Both the position numbers and the translations under genes were made by a program. From Rhipicephalus microplus (Eukaryota > Arthropoda > Arachnida > Ixodida > Ixodidae), in the NCBI RefSeq assembly GCF_043290135.1, contig NC_134707.1, positions 73,164,508 to 73,228,507 of the forward strand: a DNA stretch of 64,000 nucleotides, read 5' to 3'. Below are positions 32,300 to 44,003 of this stretch, piece by piece. Under the pieces are notes generated by a model. That model worked only from the letters and a program-made list of their open reading frames with translations, had not been told where the DNA came from and searched no databases. Position 1 is the stretch's first letter. Each line of letters begins with the position of its first letter.

Positions 32300-32330
32300 G
32301 CGCTACTTTAGTTTATTTTTCAGGGACTTT
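32300..32330 (-). repeat. 31-bp inverted repeat, right copy
   Basis: Perfect reverse complement of 30743-30773, 1.5 kb away. The identical 31 bases suggest two copies of one element end in opposite orientation, or the ends of one 1.6-kb element. Confidence 0.85.
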
Positions 32331-32366
32331 AAGTTGCAGGCGGCGCCCGTGCCACCTATGGCCATC

Positions 32367-32477
32367 GCAAGCGTTGCAGAAGGTGGCGACATCTTCCCTC
32401 TGATGGAAGAAGCACCCAAGGCCTCCCGCAAGCGCTGCGGAAGGTAGCGACATCTTTCCTCTAATGGAAGAAGCACC
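32367..32477 (+). repeat. Two-copy direct repeat of about 61 bp
   Basis: gcaagcgttgcagaaggtgg and its partner gcaagcgctgcggaaggtag begin two units at about 32367 and 32428. Both continue through cgacatctt and atggaagaagcacc. The second unit is partial. Confidence 0.75.
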
Positions 32478-35102
32478 TTGGCACGCTGCCGGCGCTCGGT
32501 TGAAGGGGCGGCGCACTTCAGAGGATTGCAGCATCCTTGTGGACTTCAGGGGTTTTGACTGATCTGTTAAAACACTGCTGAAAATGCGTGCATTCGTCCC
32601 CTCTGCAGCTATTGGTCCCGCGCTTTGCAGAATCTCTGAACCTGAAAGACCAGCGCCAGCTTCCGAAAAGCTCCGCGCCTGTTTCTCGCCGCTTCTTGTT
32701 CTCTCCGCGAGGCGGTGCGATAGCGGCTGCTCTCCTCTTTATTCTCTCCCTCACTTTTGTAGTTGTTGTTGCCGCTTCTTTGACAAAGCACGCGTGGAAA
32801 AAAGCTCAGCGCGCCTTTGGGGAGAGCGCGCATTCCATAAAAACCCATTCCGCACAGAAAATGAGAGGGTTCTAAGTGTGGGTGGGGTACGAGGAAAAGT
32901 TGGTTTCGCACAGCGTTGGAGCGGTAGCTTTCTTTGAATATTGAGGACGCGGCGAGAACGCGATTATGGCTAGTTATGACGACAGATTCGAAACACGTTC
33001 TGGCTGCGCCATCTATCATGGCTTGAATGATTGAAAAGAGCAGAGAAACAGCTTTTTTAGTGAATGTAGATGGCGCAGAATGCCCGTAATATAAACAGTA
33101 ACTATATATGCTACTTTTAGGTAGTAGAGAGCATATACAGCCACTATAGTGGTAAGTATTGGTAAGCTTAGTTGCGCCGTCAAGTTAATATACCGAGCCC
33201 GTATGTTAACTGCATGAGTTGCGCATAGATTGACAATTACATTCACCTGCTGCGCAGTGAAACCACTCGTCGCGCGCGCTGAGAAAAGTTCAGCGAGATG
33301 TGTCTGTGCGGGTGACGTGAATCCAACTTATAGTACAAGCATGCACTGAGCAACATTGCACTGTTACAGCGAAGCTGTATATGACAACATGTTGTAGCTC
33401 ATTGAGTCCGCGGGCAAAACGATGCGTAGAACTATAGGTTTACCGCCAGAGCGGCGCCAGCCACTAATAAGCTCGTAATACTAAGCGGCGAAATACGCCC
33501 ATTTCAAAGCTTGTTCAAACAGTCAACCTGACGTAAAAAGGTGCAGAGCTTTTGAGAAAGGCACAATTTTAAGCTGTGCACCGACTTCGGAAAACCAAGG
33601 TGCGGTGCAGAGCTTTTGTGCAGTTCCTGAAATCATCTACCTATGCCGCTCGGTTTCTCTGAAGCGGAATGGATCACGTTGAGTTTTCCTGCTGCAATAT
33701 TGGCACGTATGCTTGAAACAAATATTTTGTTCAGTTAAGGCATCTTCGCCCTGGTGCCTTGACGACCAGAGAAAACAATTCGCGGGACATTGAGGCTGTT
33801 GTATACCACATATGTCACCCGGCAAAGCAGTATATACTTACAAGAAACAGGTCGCTTAATGAAGTCCTCTTCGTAGTGATGTGACTTTGTTAGGTAGAGG
33901 TTGTGGTACATTAGAACACGATGAAGAGACAACTATAACGTGTTTAGCCGCTAATAACATGGATGTGCTTGAATTTTTTTACTACGTAGCGCAACCCTAA
34001 AGTGGGAAAGCTTTAAAGCATATCGAATCAGCATGGAGCAAGTAAACATACAGCCCACGATAAACACAATCTCCGCCACTTTATTTTCATATCAGGAATT
34101 ATTACAATTTAAGTTCGAACAATTTTCTAGTTTACACAGATAAATACATAAATTGAAGCACAGCATGTAATCAGCTGAGCAGCATGCCATCATAGTACAG
34201 CCCTTCTGAAGGTCCACTATTTCGTTTGTCGTGATGTGTGATAAAAAGATAACGATTTCCTATTCCATTGCCAAGATTGAGTACGAAAAATTCAGAAACT
34301 GCTACAAGTGTAAAACATCAATAAATAAAAAAATTCCATGGCTGAATTTCCAGTGTAATACATAAGGGCAAAACGTACCTGCATTCTGGCAACATACAGT
34401 GTTACACAGTATTACAGCAGCAAAATGTACAAATTCAATACACAGTAAAGGATTCTATACTAAAAGACATAATTCATGCATGAGAAAGTATATGCCAAAA
34501 ATGTTTATCTATATTTGAGCTGTTTTATAAGTTATCCATAAGCTTTAGAACACTAAATGTTCCGGATAAGTGGTACCACATGAAAACGAATTTTAAGGCT
34601 TGAAAGAAGACAAGGGCGGAGAAGCGAGTGGGATTTACGCTTTGGGTAGCGCGCATCGTGTTAAACGAACTTTATTTGCTGAAAATTCGTGATCGCTGTT
34701 TCTATTGCTCTTTTTTTTGTTCAACTGTTGTTTTCGCCCTCAATATTTGTCATAATTTGTAATTTCTGATGGCGCAGACGCTTGCAGTGAGCCATTCTTG
34801 TCAAAGATCTGTATGAAAGCATGTGATGTCTCATATTACGGTGAAGAATTCTCATTCCGAGACTGCTTCTGGCAGTTTTCTTTGCTGCGCTGACGAACTT
34901 CCCTGCTCTTGCTTTTTCACAATAGTAGTCATTCACTTTTCCCATCGAAAATCTGGCTGCACGGCCGGGATTCAGTCGCGTCACCATCGGGTAAGCGATT
35001 GAGCTTGAGCTTCAATCACCAGTCGGACACCACACTTAACGTGAACTAATCACTGTACATTGAAGGCCTCGCTTCCGCTCAGGGGGGTCAGCTAGCCCAA
35101 AT
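32478..35102. other. No recognisable gene
   Basis: GC-rich up to about 32960, then AT-rich. Frames at 32584-32937 (plus) and 32609-33019 (minus) are products of base composition. A Cys-containing minus-strand frame at 33637-33825 has no splice or homology support. Nothing firm. Confidence 0.4.
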
Positions 35103-35640
35103 TCACAGGACACGAGCTAGCAACGCTGGGAACAATAACCGGCTTTAATGCACGATTCAAAGAAACACAACCAGCCTTCCGGACCGGCTCACCGCGGCAC
35201 TAACGCATACAGGAGGACCAAAACCCCGGAATGAACCATCCCCGCAGACTGGCGGCCAATGAAACATACGCACGGGGCACGGAACAGAACAGCTGGAAAG
35301 CATGCACTGATGTAACTCAGACGTAACTCGCCGTAGAATACGAGCCATCGACTCGTCTTAGCGGACGCCCAAACCGGCGTGGCCTCTGCTCTCTAGCACA
35401 CACGGGGAAAGAACCATCGCGCATAGTGCTACCGACACCGCATATCGCTCGTCTGCCACCCAAAGGCCCCCGCACTCGTCACATTTCCCTGCTTAGCCTG
35501 GAGCTAGCCACTCTCCCGCTCCACGTGGCTTTCTCGGGCGCCGATGCTCGGTTCGCGCATGGGCAAGGCCGGCGTGTTCTCCTCGCCCGGCTGCCGTCAT
35601 GCGTGCTGCAGATAAGGGCCCATCAATTTGACAACATAAA
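35103..35640 (+). repeat. Dispersed repeat family A, copy 2
   Basis: This matches 4322-4850. Shared blocks include gctagcaacgctgg, gtagaatacgagccatc, gcggacgccc and gcgtgctgcagataaggg. Both copies end close to the same tail, after gataaggg. Class unknown. Confidence 0.6.
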
Positions 35641-35721
35641 TGTGGAGAAAAAGCCTCAAGTGATATGCGTGCGTGCGGCATGCGCCAGAACAGACTGCAG
35701 AAGCTAAAGGCAACGTGATTG

Positions 35722-35900
35722 ATTGATATGTGGGGTTTAACGTCCCAAAACCACCATATGATTATGAGAGACGCCGTAGTAGAGGGCTACGGAAATTTCG
35801 ACCACCTGGGGTTCTTTAACGTGCACCCAAATCTGAGTACACGGGCCTACAACATTTCCGCCTCAATCGGAAATGCAGCCGCCGCAGCCGGGATTTGAAC
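35722..35900 (-). mobile_element. 5'-truncated Ruka-type SINE
   Basis: Reverse-oriented copy, from the 3' tail (attgatatgtggggtttaac) to the start of the body (gccgcagccgggatttgaa). The tRNA-like head with most of the pol III promoter is missing. A perfect 13-bp target duplication, ggcaacgtgattg, is at 35709-35721 and 35901-35913. So the truncation happened at insertion. Confidence 0.9.
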
Positions 35901-35913
35901 GGCAACGTGATTG

Positions 35914-38656
35914 TGACCGCTGTGTATTGGGCCTGATAGGTGAATTAAACCATTTCTGAAATGCGCTGCAATAACGCAGATTGCCCTTTTCCATTTATTG
36001 TATAATTATGCTTGAAATTTTCAACAAAATGGAAATGTTCTGTGCACGAAGCATCACTAGCAGCATCAGCAGCAATAATGCCTGTTTTGAGCAGTAGCGA
36101 GTCTAACCAGACATAACAAAAAAAAAATACTGAATTGGCATACTAGATTTTTGAAACTGAGTGTGAAGTGCTCGCAGCAACAGAACATTTGCTGTCCAGG
36201 GCTTGTGCATTTTTTTTGGTTAGCATTCAAGCCACACAGGAGTTGTTTTCGTCGCTGTAGCCTAACCAATAGTCAAAAACACTAGCTATTGGCAGCACTT
36301 CTGAGGTGTCATTGCAATATTTTATGTGATGCCACATGGAATGCGTTTTTGAATGTCTTTCCGATTACCCTATGGTAGTACGATGCCACACGAAACCGCA
36401 CCAGGAAATCATGCAAGCAAGTAACCCTAGTTCCTGCATTTGTTGTGCCATGCATACTCACAATATGAGATGGCGCGTATTGTTTTGTGAACAGTACTTT
36501 CCAAACTCTCTTTCATGGTTACGAGCATTGCTGGCTAATACTCGCCGGTTTACAACGGCATCAACCCTCGATGAAATGAACGGCAGGAGAACCACCGTTG
36601 TATCTCGCTTGGTAAAGCATCGAATGTGTTATTGAAATGTTGTAGGCTCGGCCGCCACTAACGGCAAGTTGTCATTTCGTCAAAATTCACTTCTTCGCAT
36701 TTGAGTATAGACCCCTTATAGTGTAAGTCACGGGAGCCACGAGTACCATAAGTGGTACCGCACTGTAACCAAAACAACCTATTTCTTTATGGCCGCACCT
36801 TCGCAAAGCGTGTCGAGCGTGCCGCCTCGCATGCCGAAACATCGGAGCATGCGATGCGTGTTCCTGACAAGGATTTAAGTTTTCGAATGTTTAAAAAGAT
36901 AACGCAAGAAGACCCGCATTGTTAACGAAATGAATGCGAAAGGGGGGGGGGGGGGAGGGGTATAGCAAAAGAAATCATCATCACGAAATTCATCGACTAT
37001 TCAGTTAGCACTAGGTGCATTACGCTGAACCCATGTCGAACCATGTCCAAAACTCCACGCGCTGAAAGTCGCCAATAGTTCAATTTTATGGGCGCGCACC
37101 CAGCTTCAAGACACCGCAATCGATTCGCGAACCATTCGAACTCTACCCGCGCCGCCCCCGTTTTCACCAATGATATTACTTTATTCAAGCTGAGACGTCA
37201 CAAAGAGTTCCGCGCCTTAAATAGCACGGGACCTTTACCAAAATGCCACCAACAAGGCCTTGACTGCCGTTTGGTATGCTGCCGCGAGAACTTGGTCTGA
37301 GACATTAAAATCAGACGTCGAAAAAGTCGCACTCAAGCACTGAACCGACAATTGCGTTTGTCATACGAAGTTTTCGTTCGCGGCTTGAAGATTGAGAGCT
37401 ACTCAAACCGGCTCAATTTACGGAAGACCCCACACTGGCAGCAAAGGTGAAAGCTCGCGTAATAAAGTCGAAAATGTTTAAAAATTTGCAGGAAGCAAAC
37501 GCGATCTCTGTAACAAGCTCGATAAGGAAAATCTTGAGCGCAGTTGATAAAGACGGGATGTGTCTATACGGATTTTTATGAAAGGATAAATGAGAGTAAA
37601 AAAAAACCCGCATTTTAAACAATATTGCGTTATGAGCGGTTACTTTATAAGTAGCCCACAATATATCGTAATTACTCCAATACAGTAAAGGCTATACGTA
37701 ATTTCCCCCATACTTTCTTTGGCTCCCTTGTCATTAAGGTTGTGCGTGACTGCTGTAGGGCTTTTCAAATTGCCTAAGTCTATCAAAAACAACACCATAA
37801 ACACCTACATAATCTCTCAACACAAGGCATAGATTAGGTAGTGAGCGTCACTTTCAATCAACAAATTAATCACCAAAGCAACCAGTTTGATTAGTACGCA
37901 ACCAATTATTATCATGATATACAATGTAGCAAGAGTGTCACAAAGTATGGCACTTCTATGAGACTCTCAGTGAAGGTGGCATATAATATACAAAACAAGC
38001 ACTAGCAAGGCAATGCGAACAGTAGGTCAGATAATAAGCAATAAGCCCACCAGACTAAAAAAAAAATGAAATTGAGAGGTGAAGGACGTGGCGATTTGCT
38101 GGAAAGTAGCAAGCGTACAGGAACTCCCCCATGAAAGGAGCGTTTGGTTCCAAAACCCAGAGTAGATGCCTTGTCGCTAGATCACAGTATTATGACGATA
38201 ATCAGTTTTCTACCAATGGTAAAGAATGGAATATTGGCTAGGGCCATAGTAATGGCAGTGCGTGTGGTTCAAACGAAAGTGATGGTAGCGGCTAGAACTA
38301 TATACCGTAAATGTTGTACATTTCCTGAACCTTGCCTGATCGGTCACTTGATGCAGTGAAATACCTTGAAATTTATAGTCAACTACATCTGTTGCATCAT
38401 AATGTATAGAGCTGTCACATACTTGCTTGTCACGTTATGAAATGACAGTGCCTCTGGAAGCTCCTTCACTTTCGACCAACAAAGTACAAGCGGTCAAATG
38501 TATTCGTCGAAAATATGCAGTTTTAAATGGTTTTCTGGAAATATTTCTGTCTCACATTACGTTTCACACACATAATCAGTGCCACAATGACACCAACCAA
38601 GTCGTGCTTAGAAGATTTAGATGCATGCCATGTCACACGAACACGATGTTTTAATG
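35914..38656. other. No recognisable gene
   Basis: There is a G-rich tract at about 36942-36960. Short open frames occur on both strands without motifs. Sequence is AT-rich overall. Confidence 0.4.
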
Positions 38657-38856
38657 TACTACCCTGTTTCCTTCATCCACGTCTCTTGATCATGTCTTCA
38701 CCACTGATCCTCATTGTTCACCTCCAAGGACGGGTTAACTGTATACTGCAGGCCAATACTACCCTGTTTCCTTCATCCACGTCTCTTGATCATGTCTTCA
38801 CCATTGATCCTCATTGTTCACCTCCAAGGACGGGTTAGCTGTATACTGCAGGCCAA
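38657..38856 (+). repeat. 100-bp tandem duplication
   Basis: Two adjacent 100-bp units (38657-38756 and 38757-38856) differ at only two visible positions (cactg/cattg and taact/tagct). Both contain tactaccctgtttcc and end gtatactgcaggccaa. A recent local duplication. Confidence 0.9.
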
Positions 38857-39498
38857 CGTTCAAGTGTACGAGACCCTACTAGGGCAATAAAAATGAGTAA
38901 CACACTGCTGATTTTCTCATACTTGATGTAAGTGCCATACATAGAATGAAACATGCAAAAACTGTTGAATAGTTGAAGGTAATAAAGAAACAATTTATAG
39001 CAAAGATTGTAAGTGTACAGCACTGTGTGATTTCGAGGACAGAATCACGTAGCCAATGAATCAAGCCCATGATAATGTATCGTAACAGTAATTAGGGACA
39101 AGTACTTCTTCATATCACGTTTTAACAAAACAGGACAATCTATTTTATTGCTAAAAAAGCAGTCACATGCCTACTTTCAAAGCAAACATTTAGTCCCAAT
39201 ACTTCATTTATTTATTTATACATATACCTACATCGCCCTTACGGGCATTGTTGTAGGGGGGAGAACAAGCAAAAGAATACAGTACAGTCGATATACCGAA
39301 AAAGATGGTTGGGGATAAAAGGCTGTTTCGTTTGAAAGAACATAGTCATAACAAAGTGAAACAACACTGTCATAAATAAGGCATCAAATTGCAAATACAA
39401 AGCAAACGTTGAAAGAGAAGAGTGCTATTGGTAACACAGGGCAATAAAAACAAAAGAAAATAATTAGTACGGAACGCATCAGGAATGTACAGTAATGA

Positions 39499-41499
39499 TT
39501 AGTTCAACAAAAGATTGTGCAAATTTTTAACAAAAGATAAGGGAGGCGCAGAGACAATTTCTTCTGGCAAGCCGTTCCACTCATGCGTAGTTCTTGGAAA
39601 AAAGGCGTATTTGAATGCGTTGATCCTGGAAGTGTATTCACGCAGTTTTAAAGAATGGTCAGTACGGGGTGACACATAGGTAGGTGGCCTTATATACTGA
39701 TCCTTGTCGATGCCTGTTTTGTTCATGAATATGCTGTAAAATAGGGACAGTCGTAGGTATTTTCGCCGGTCAGCTAACAGAGGCCATTGCAATCCTGAAC
39801 GAATGTCAGCTGATCTTATGGTAAAGTTATAATTGCTTACCACAAAGCGTGCTGCGCGTGCCTGTACACGCTCCAGGGCTTCTATATTTGATTTTGTTGA
39901 GGGGTCCCAGGCACTGCAGGCTTATTCTAATATGGGACGCACATTGGATATGTATAGTGTTTCTTTCAACTTTGTTGGTGCCTGTCTGAAATTGCGCCTC
40001 AAAAAATTTAGCACTCGACTAGCCTTTAATGTTAAGTAATTAATATGAGCGTTCCAAGATAGGTTGGCAGAAAAAATGACCCCTAGGTATTTATATTCTG
40101 TTTCAACCGGCAAGGTAGCCCCAGTCATGACGTAATTTGAAATCCGAGGCTGTTTTTTGTTCGTAAACCTCACCAATTTACACTTCGACAGATTTAGTGT
40201 CATTCTCCATGAATCACACCAAGAAACTATGGAGTTCAAGTCATTCTGCAATTGAACGGTGTCCGCTTCAGAGGTAATGTTACTGTAAATGCAGCAATCG
40301 TCAGCATACAATCGAACACGGCTAGAGAGATTGTCGGAGATATCATTTATAAAAATAAGAAAAAGCAGGGGCCCCAAAACTGACCCTTGCGGCACTCCTG
40401 ACAATACACCGACGCTTGATGAGCACACACCGTCAAGAATCACGCACTGCTGTCTTTCTGAAAGGTACGCCTCAATCCACATGAGAAGGGCATTAGGTAT
40501 GCCTAGACAATGAAGCTTTTGCAACAACAACACATGTGACACGGAATCGAATGCCTTCTGGAAATCCAGAAATATACAGTCAACCTGAAGGCCTGAGTTA
40601 ATAGAAGCTGCAATGTCGTGCGTGAACTCGACCAGTTGTGTATCGCACGAGAAACTCGCCCTGAAACCGTGTTGCAATGGGGAAAAGAAGTTATTACTTT
40701 GAAGATGATTCATTAAGTTTGTGTAAATGATATGTTCGAGTGTCTTGCAGCACACGCTTGTCAGAGAAATGGGCCTGTAGTTACACTTTTTTGTTTTATC
40801 TCCGCTATTATATACGGGGGTTACGTTGGTATTTTTCCAATCAGCTGGTAAAACGCATTGTTCAAGCGACGTTTTGTACATGAGAGTTAAAAAAGGGGCG
40901 ATAGACACTGCGCAGTTTTTCAAGACGAAATTGGATATACAGTCAGGACCAGGAGCAGAGTGAACATTTATTTTTTCCAACAAGAGCACGACACCGCGTT
41001 CAGAAATTTCTATGTCGTTCATTTGCGGGAGTGAGCCATCATTCTGGCATAGACTACACATGTTAACTGGATGCGAGAACACAGACTGAAAGTATGTATT
41101 GAAACCCTGAGCTTTGGCTTCCGTGTTAGATTCGTAATTTATCCCGTCCATGATGTCAGGAATAGTGGGTCTAGAATTTCTTTCATTTTTCACGTATTTC
41201 CACACTTCCTTGGGGTTGGTTTTAAGTTTCTCGCCTAGATCACAAAGGTACATTTCTTGTGCTCTGCGCATAGCTTTTGTCACCATTTTGCCTATCTCTT
41301 TCATTTTTGAAAGCAACGCAGGATTAGGCACTTGGCAATACTTTCGATACAATCGATTCTTTCTATTTATCTTTGATCGGAGTTCCCTACTGAGCCATGG
41401 TTTATCATTGCGTCGCCTGGCCGAAATGATACACGAAGGAATGAAAGTTTGGGTCAAGGACATTATCTTTGTTTTGAAGAAATTCCTCTGCGCATTCAT
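39499..41499 (-). pseudogene. LINE reverse transcriptase (ORF2, 3' part)
   Basis: The RT frame (525 codons, 41499-39922) contains NYRPISLTSVCCKTLEHI, then FLDFQKAFDSVSH (motif A), GVPQGSVLGPLLFLIFINDI (motif B) and RLYADDCCIYS (catalytic YADD). It ends at TAA within PILE*ACSAWDP, where related LINEs have a Tyr codon. The same frame then continues as ALERVQARAARFVVSNYNF to HEWNGLPEEIV (39499). The first stop, a TAA just upstream of MNAQRNFFK, separates it from the endonuclease. RT would copy element RNA at a nicked target. Confidence 0.85.
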
Positions 41500-41508
41500 G
41501 TCTAACGA

Positions 41509-42320
41509 TTAACTATGCGATTGGAACTCAGGAAAAAATGCATCCAGTTCACGCGACAATGATGGGTAGTCACCTTTTTCATATGAGAACACTTTGCGGG
41601 GTGCCTGAGCGCGGCGGTTTTTAGCACTACAAGACATTTTAGTGACAACAACTTCATGGTCGCTGATACCAGGGACCGTGACAACAGAGGATACAAGATC
41701 CGGTTCACTGCACAAAAATAAATCAAGAATGTTTGCACTGTCACCACCAATTCTTGTTGGCGCTTCGACAAATTGAAATAATGAGTGGGCATTAATCATC
41801 TCCCTAAAGGTAGTATACAGGAAAAACGTTGTGTTTAACACGGGTTTAAAGAACTTCCATTCTACATCCGGGAATTCAAATCGCCTCCGAGAATTACGTG
41901 CGTTGTTTGCAAACTTAATAAAACGTTGCTCAACTGAAAGAGAGGACGGGCAGTTCTTATACCGGGCGGCCTATAACATGAGCCAATGGCAACGGAAGAA
42001 CCGTTTTGTAGCAAAATTTTACACCAGACAGTTTCGCATGAGTCGGCTTCGATGCTTATAGAATTGCTAGCTATGCTATCTTGAATGAGAACAAATACAC
42101 CACCACCATGGCAATTACGGTCTTTCCTATATACGGTATAGCCAGAGGGAAACATTTCGCTGTCGCTAATTGTGTTGTCGAGCCATGATTCTGTACCAAT
42201 GACTACGTGCGGATTTGTTGATTCTATCAAGGAACTGAAATCTATAGTTTTATTTTTGAGGCTTCTGCAATTTACTACAATACATACGAGATCGTGTTTG
42301 CCGGATGGTTTCTTTTTACG
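41509..42320 (-). pseudogene. LINE AP-like endonuclease (ORF2, 5' part)
   Basis: Frames in order: LVCIVVNCRSLKNKT (start of the domain), VVIGTESWLDNTI (metal-binding Glu), VAIGSCYRPPG, VILGGDLN, then after a 1-nt frameshift near 41880 FKPVLNTTFFL, LFQFVEAPTRIG and VPGISDHEVV (the catalytic SDH). This is the exonuclease/endonuclease/phosphatase fold of LINE endonucleases. It is broken by the frameshift and by the stop before the RT frame. Confidence 0.8.
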
Positions 42321-42341
42321 GTAAGCTGCATTCGTTAGTGG

Positions 42342-42812
42342 CTATCGAGTATCCCTGGTCACGGTGTCGGTTTCAGCATTATATACGAAGGTTTGGTTGC
42401 CTATTTTCATTTTATTAAAATGCAACTTGTATTCTGCTTTACGGTCTTTGGCGAACTGAATCAATTTCTTTCTTTCCTGTCGAACTTTACTGGAATAGTC
42501 CTCACTCAACGCGAACTCAGTTCCTTTCAGCTTTGAGGCAACAGCAAGCACACGTTCTTTGTCTTTAAATGACAAAAACCTCAGAATTATGGGCCTCGCC
42601 TTTACCGCTGTGTAGCGTCCTATCCTGTGAGTTCTTTCAATGGCAGCAGTGCTGATTGCCACGTTCAGATTTTCGGAGCAAAAGGCAATCACTGGAGCCT
42701 CTGACTGAGCCCACGTTTCATTTACAGTATCTGGAAGGCCATAAACTATCAAATTGTTTCTTCTAGATCTGCCATCTAGGTCCTCATACGAGTCCCAAAC
42801 AAATACAAACAA
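42342..42812 (-). CDS. LINE ORF1 protein, C-terminal part
   Basis: An open frame of about 150 codons ends at TAG 42342. It contains LDGRSRRNNLIVYGLPD, ERTHRIGRY, ARPIILRFLSFKDKERVL and LSEDYSSKVRQERKKL. This is the pattern of the LINE ORF1 RNA-recognition and C-terminal domains that bind element RNA. The N-terminal coiled-coil is missing, either through 5' truncation or because the SINE at 42819 separates it. The upstream frame on the far side of the SINE meets a stop. Confidence 0.75.
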   Translation of the reverse strand: MFVFVWDSYEDLDGRSRRNNLIVYGLPDTVNETWAQSEAPVIAFCSENLNVAISTAAIERTHRIGRYTAVKARPIILRFLSFKDKERVLAVASKLKGTEFALSEDYSSKVRQERKKLIQFAKDRKAEYKLHFNKMKIGNQTFVYNAETDTVTRDTR

Positions 42813-42818
42813 ATACTC

Positions 42819-43060
42819 GCCCCGCCGTGGTGGTCTAGTGGCTAAGGTACTCGGCTGCTGACCCGCAGGGCGCGGGCTCGAATCCCGGCTGCAGCGGCTG
42901 CATCTCCGATGGAGGCGGAAATGTTGTAGGCCCGTGTGCTCAGATTTGGGTGCACGTTAAAGAACCCCAGGTGGTCTAAATTTCTGGAGCCCTCCACTAC
43001 GGCGTCTCTCATAATCATATAGTGGTTTTGGGACGTTAAACCCCACATATCAATCAATCA
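42819..43060 (+). mobile_element. Ruka-type SINE at the LINE edge
   Basis: Full-length copy (gccccgccgtgg to cccacatatcaatcaatca) with intact A and B boxes. A perfect 14-bp target duplication, acaaacaaatactc, is at 42805-42818 and 43061-43074. Confidence 0.9.
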
Positions 43061-43074
43061 ACAAACAAATACTC

Positions 43075-43497
43075 TCATCTCGATGGGTTTGTGTTATCAT
43101 TTTGCATTCGTACTGCCCTTTGGTTTCCTATAAAGGAGGGAAAAATCTATTTTTAAGTCAGGCTTCTGCAAGATAAATTACATACGATGCGCACCAGCCC
43201 ATTTTGTTAAAAGCTGAACGCGCCAGCGTCGGCTGCCCAACCGATAAGGGGCGTTTACCTGAGAACGACGGCAATATGATTAAGATTACGTGCATCCCTG
43301 TGATGAACAATCAATTTGCAGGTGTATTCGGCAAGGTTGTTCCAGATATAAGGCACCAGTATGTCCGCAACATGCACTTGGGTGATTGACGCACGCACTT
43401 TCGGGTTAAAAAAAAGTGCGTGGCTGTACAGTCGCAGTGACGTATGAAAGCACTACTTTCGGGGCGTCTGTTGTTTCCTAGCTGCCTCTTCGTTCTC
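43075..43497. other. Short intergenic stretch
   Basis: Between the SINE and the stop codon of the ISG12-like gene. It is presumably partly the 3' UTR of that gene. No poly(A) signal was identified with confidence. Confidence 0.4.
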
Positions 43498-44003
43498 CTA
43501 ATTTTGACGACAGGTCTCCTGTCCTTCTGCATTCTCTGCAGATTTCACATCCCTTGATTCCACATTAGATCCTTTGGATTCAATGCCATTATGAGTGCAG
43601 TTGTCTTTCTGAATTTCGGGCCTGCTTGCCGCTTCGGTTTCTTTGGCGTCGTTTTCTTCACTGGCTTCCCCTGTGGCTTCAGCTTCAGTCTCACCACTGC
43701 CATTCTCTTCATTCGTCCCTTTCTCCGAGCCTTTCTCTCGGTTCCAGTCCGCTACTTTTTGAAACAGTGCTGTCACGCCACCAGTGCCAGTGGCCGCAAC
43801 TGCTGCTATCCCGGTTTGTACGGCAGCCGGTATTCCCGCCGTTCCGAAGCTTTGCAAAAGAGCTAATACACTGCTCTTCGCAATAAAGCCGCCTAGCGTT
43901 GCTTGATAGGCAGCTGCTAGTGAGCCGGCCGCCACTCCGGACGAAGTGAATCCCACCGCGGCCAAGGCTACGGGTGCAGAGGCGAACGCAGCGGCACCAG
44001 CCA
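43498..44003 (-). CDS. ISG12/IFI6-like gene, last exon
   Basis: Acceptor ttttattgtgcag|tgg at 44003 and TAG stop at 43498. Translated in phase 1 it starts VAGAAAFASAPVALAAVG and continues FTSSGVAAGSLAAAYQATLG, then VLALLQSFGTAGI. This Gly/Ala-rich hydrophobic helical region is the hallmark of the ISG12 (IFI27/IFI6) family of small membrane proteins, reported at mitochondria, ER or nuclear envelope in vertebrates. Unusually, it is followed by a ~90-residue acidic, Glu/Lys/Ser-rich tail (from DWNREKGSEKG to CRQN) that vertebrate members lack. The function in ticks is unknown; a role in stress or innate immunity is only by analogy. Confidence 0.8.

Larger units (their letters stand above)
39206..42818 (-). 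mobile_element. Jockey/CR1-type LINE, nearly complete
   Basis: Minus-strand non-LTR element. In transcript order: ORF1 (42812-42342), endonuclease (about 42320-41509), reverse transcriptase and C-terminal part (41499-39499), then a 3' UTR containing gcccgtaagggcgatgtagg and a tail of taaa repeats near 39206-39217. No RNase H is present. A Ruka SINE sits exactly at its 5' edge (42819). Defects are one frameshift and two in-frame stops. It is probably the youngest LINE in the window, and 5' truncated. Confidence 0.85.

Noticed and set aside
33637..33825. Cys-containing minus-strand frame that could suggest a secreted peptide or zinc finger
   Set aside because: No signal peptide and no regular Cys/His spacing; too short to judge.
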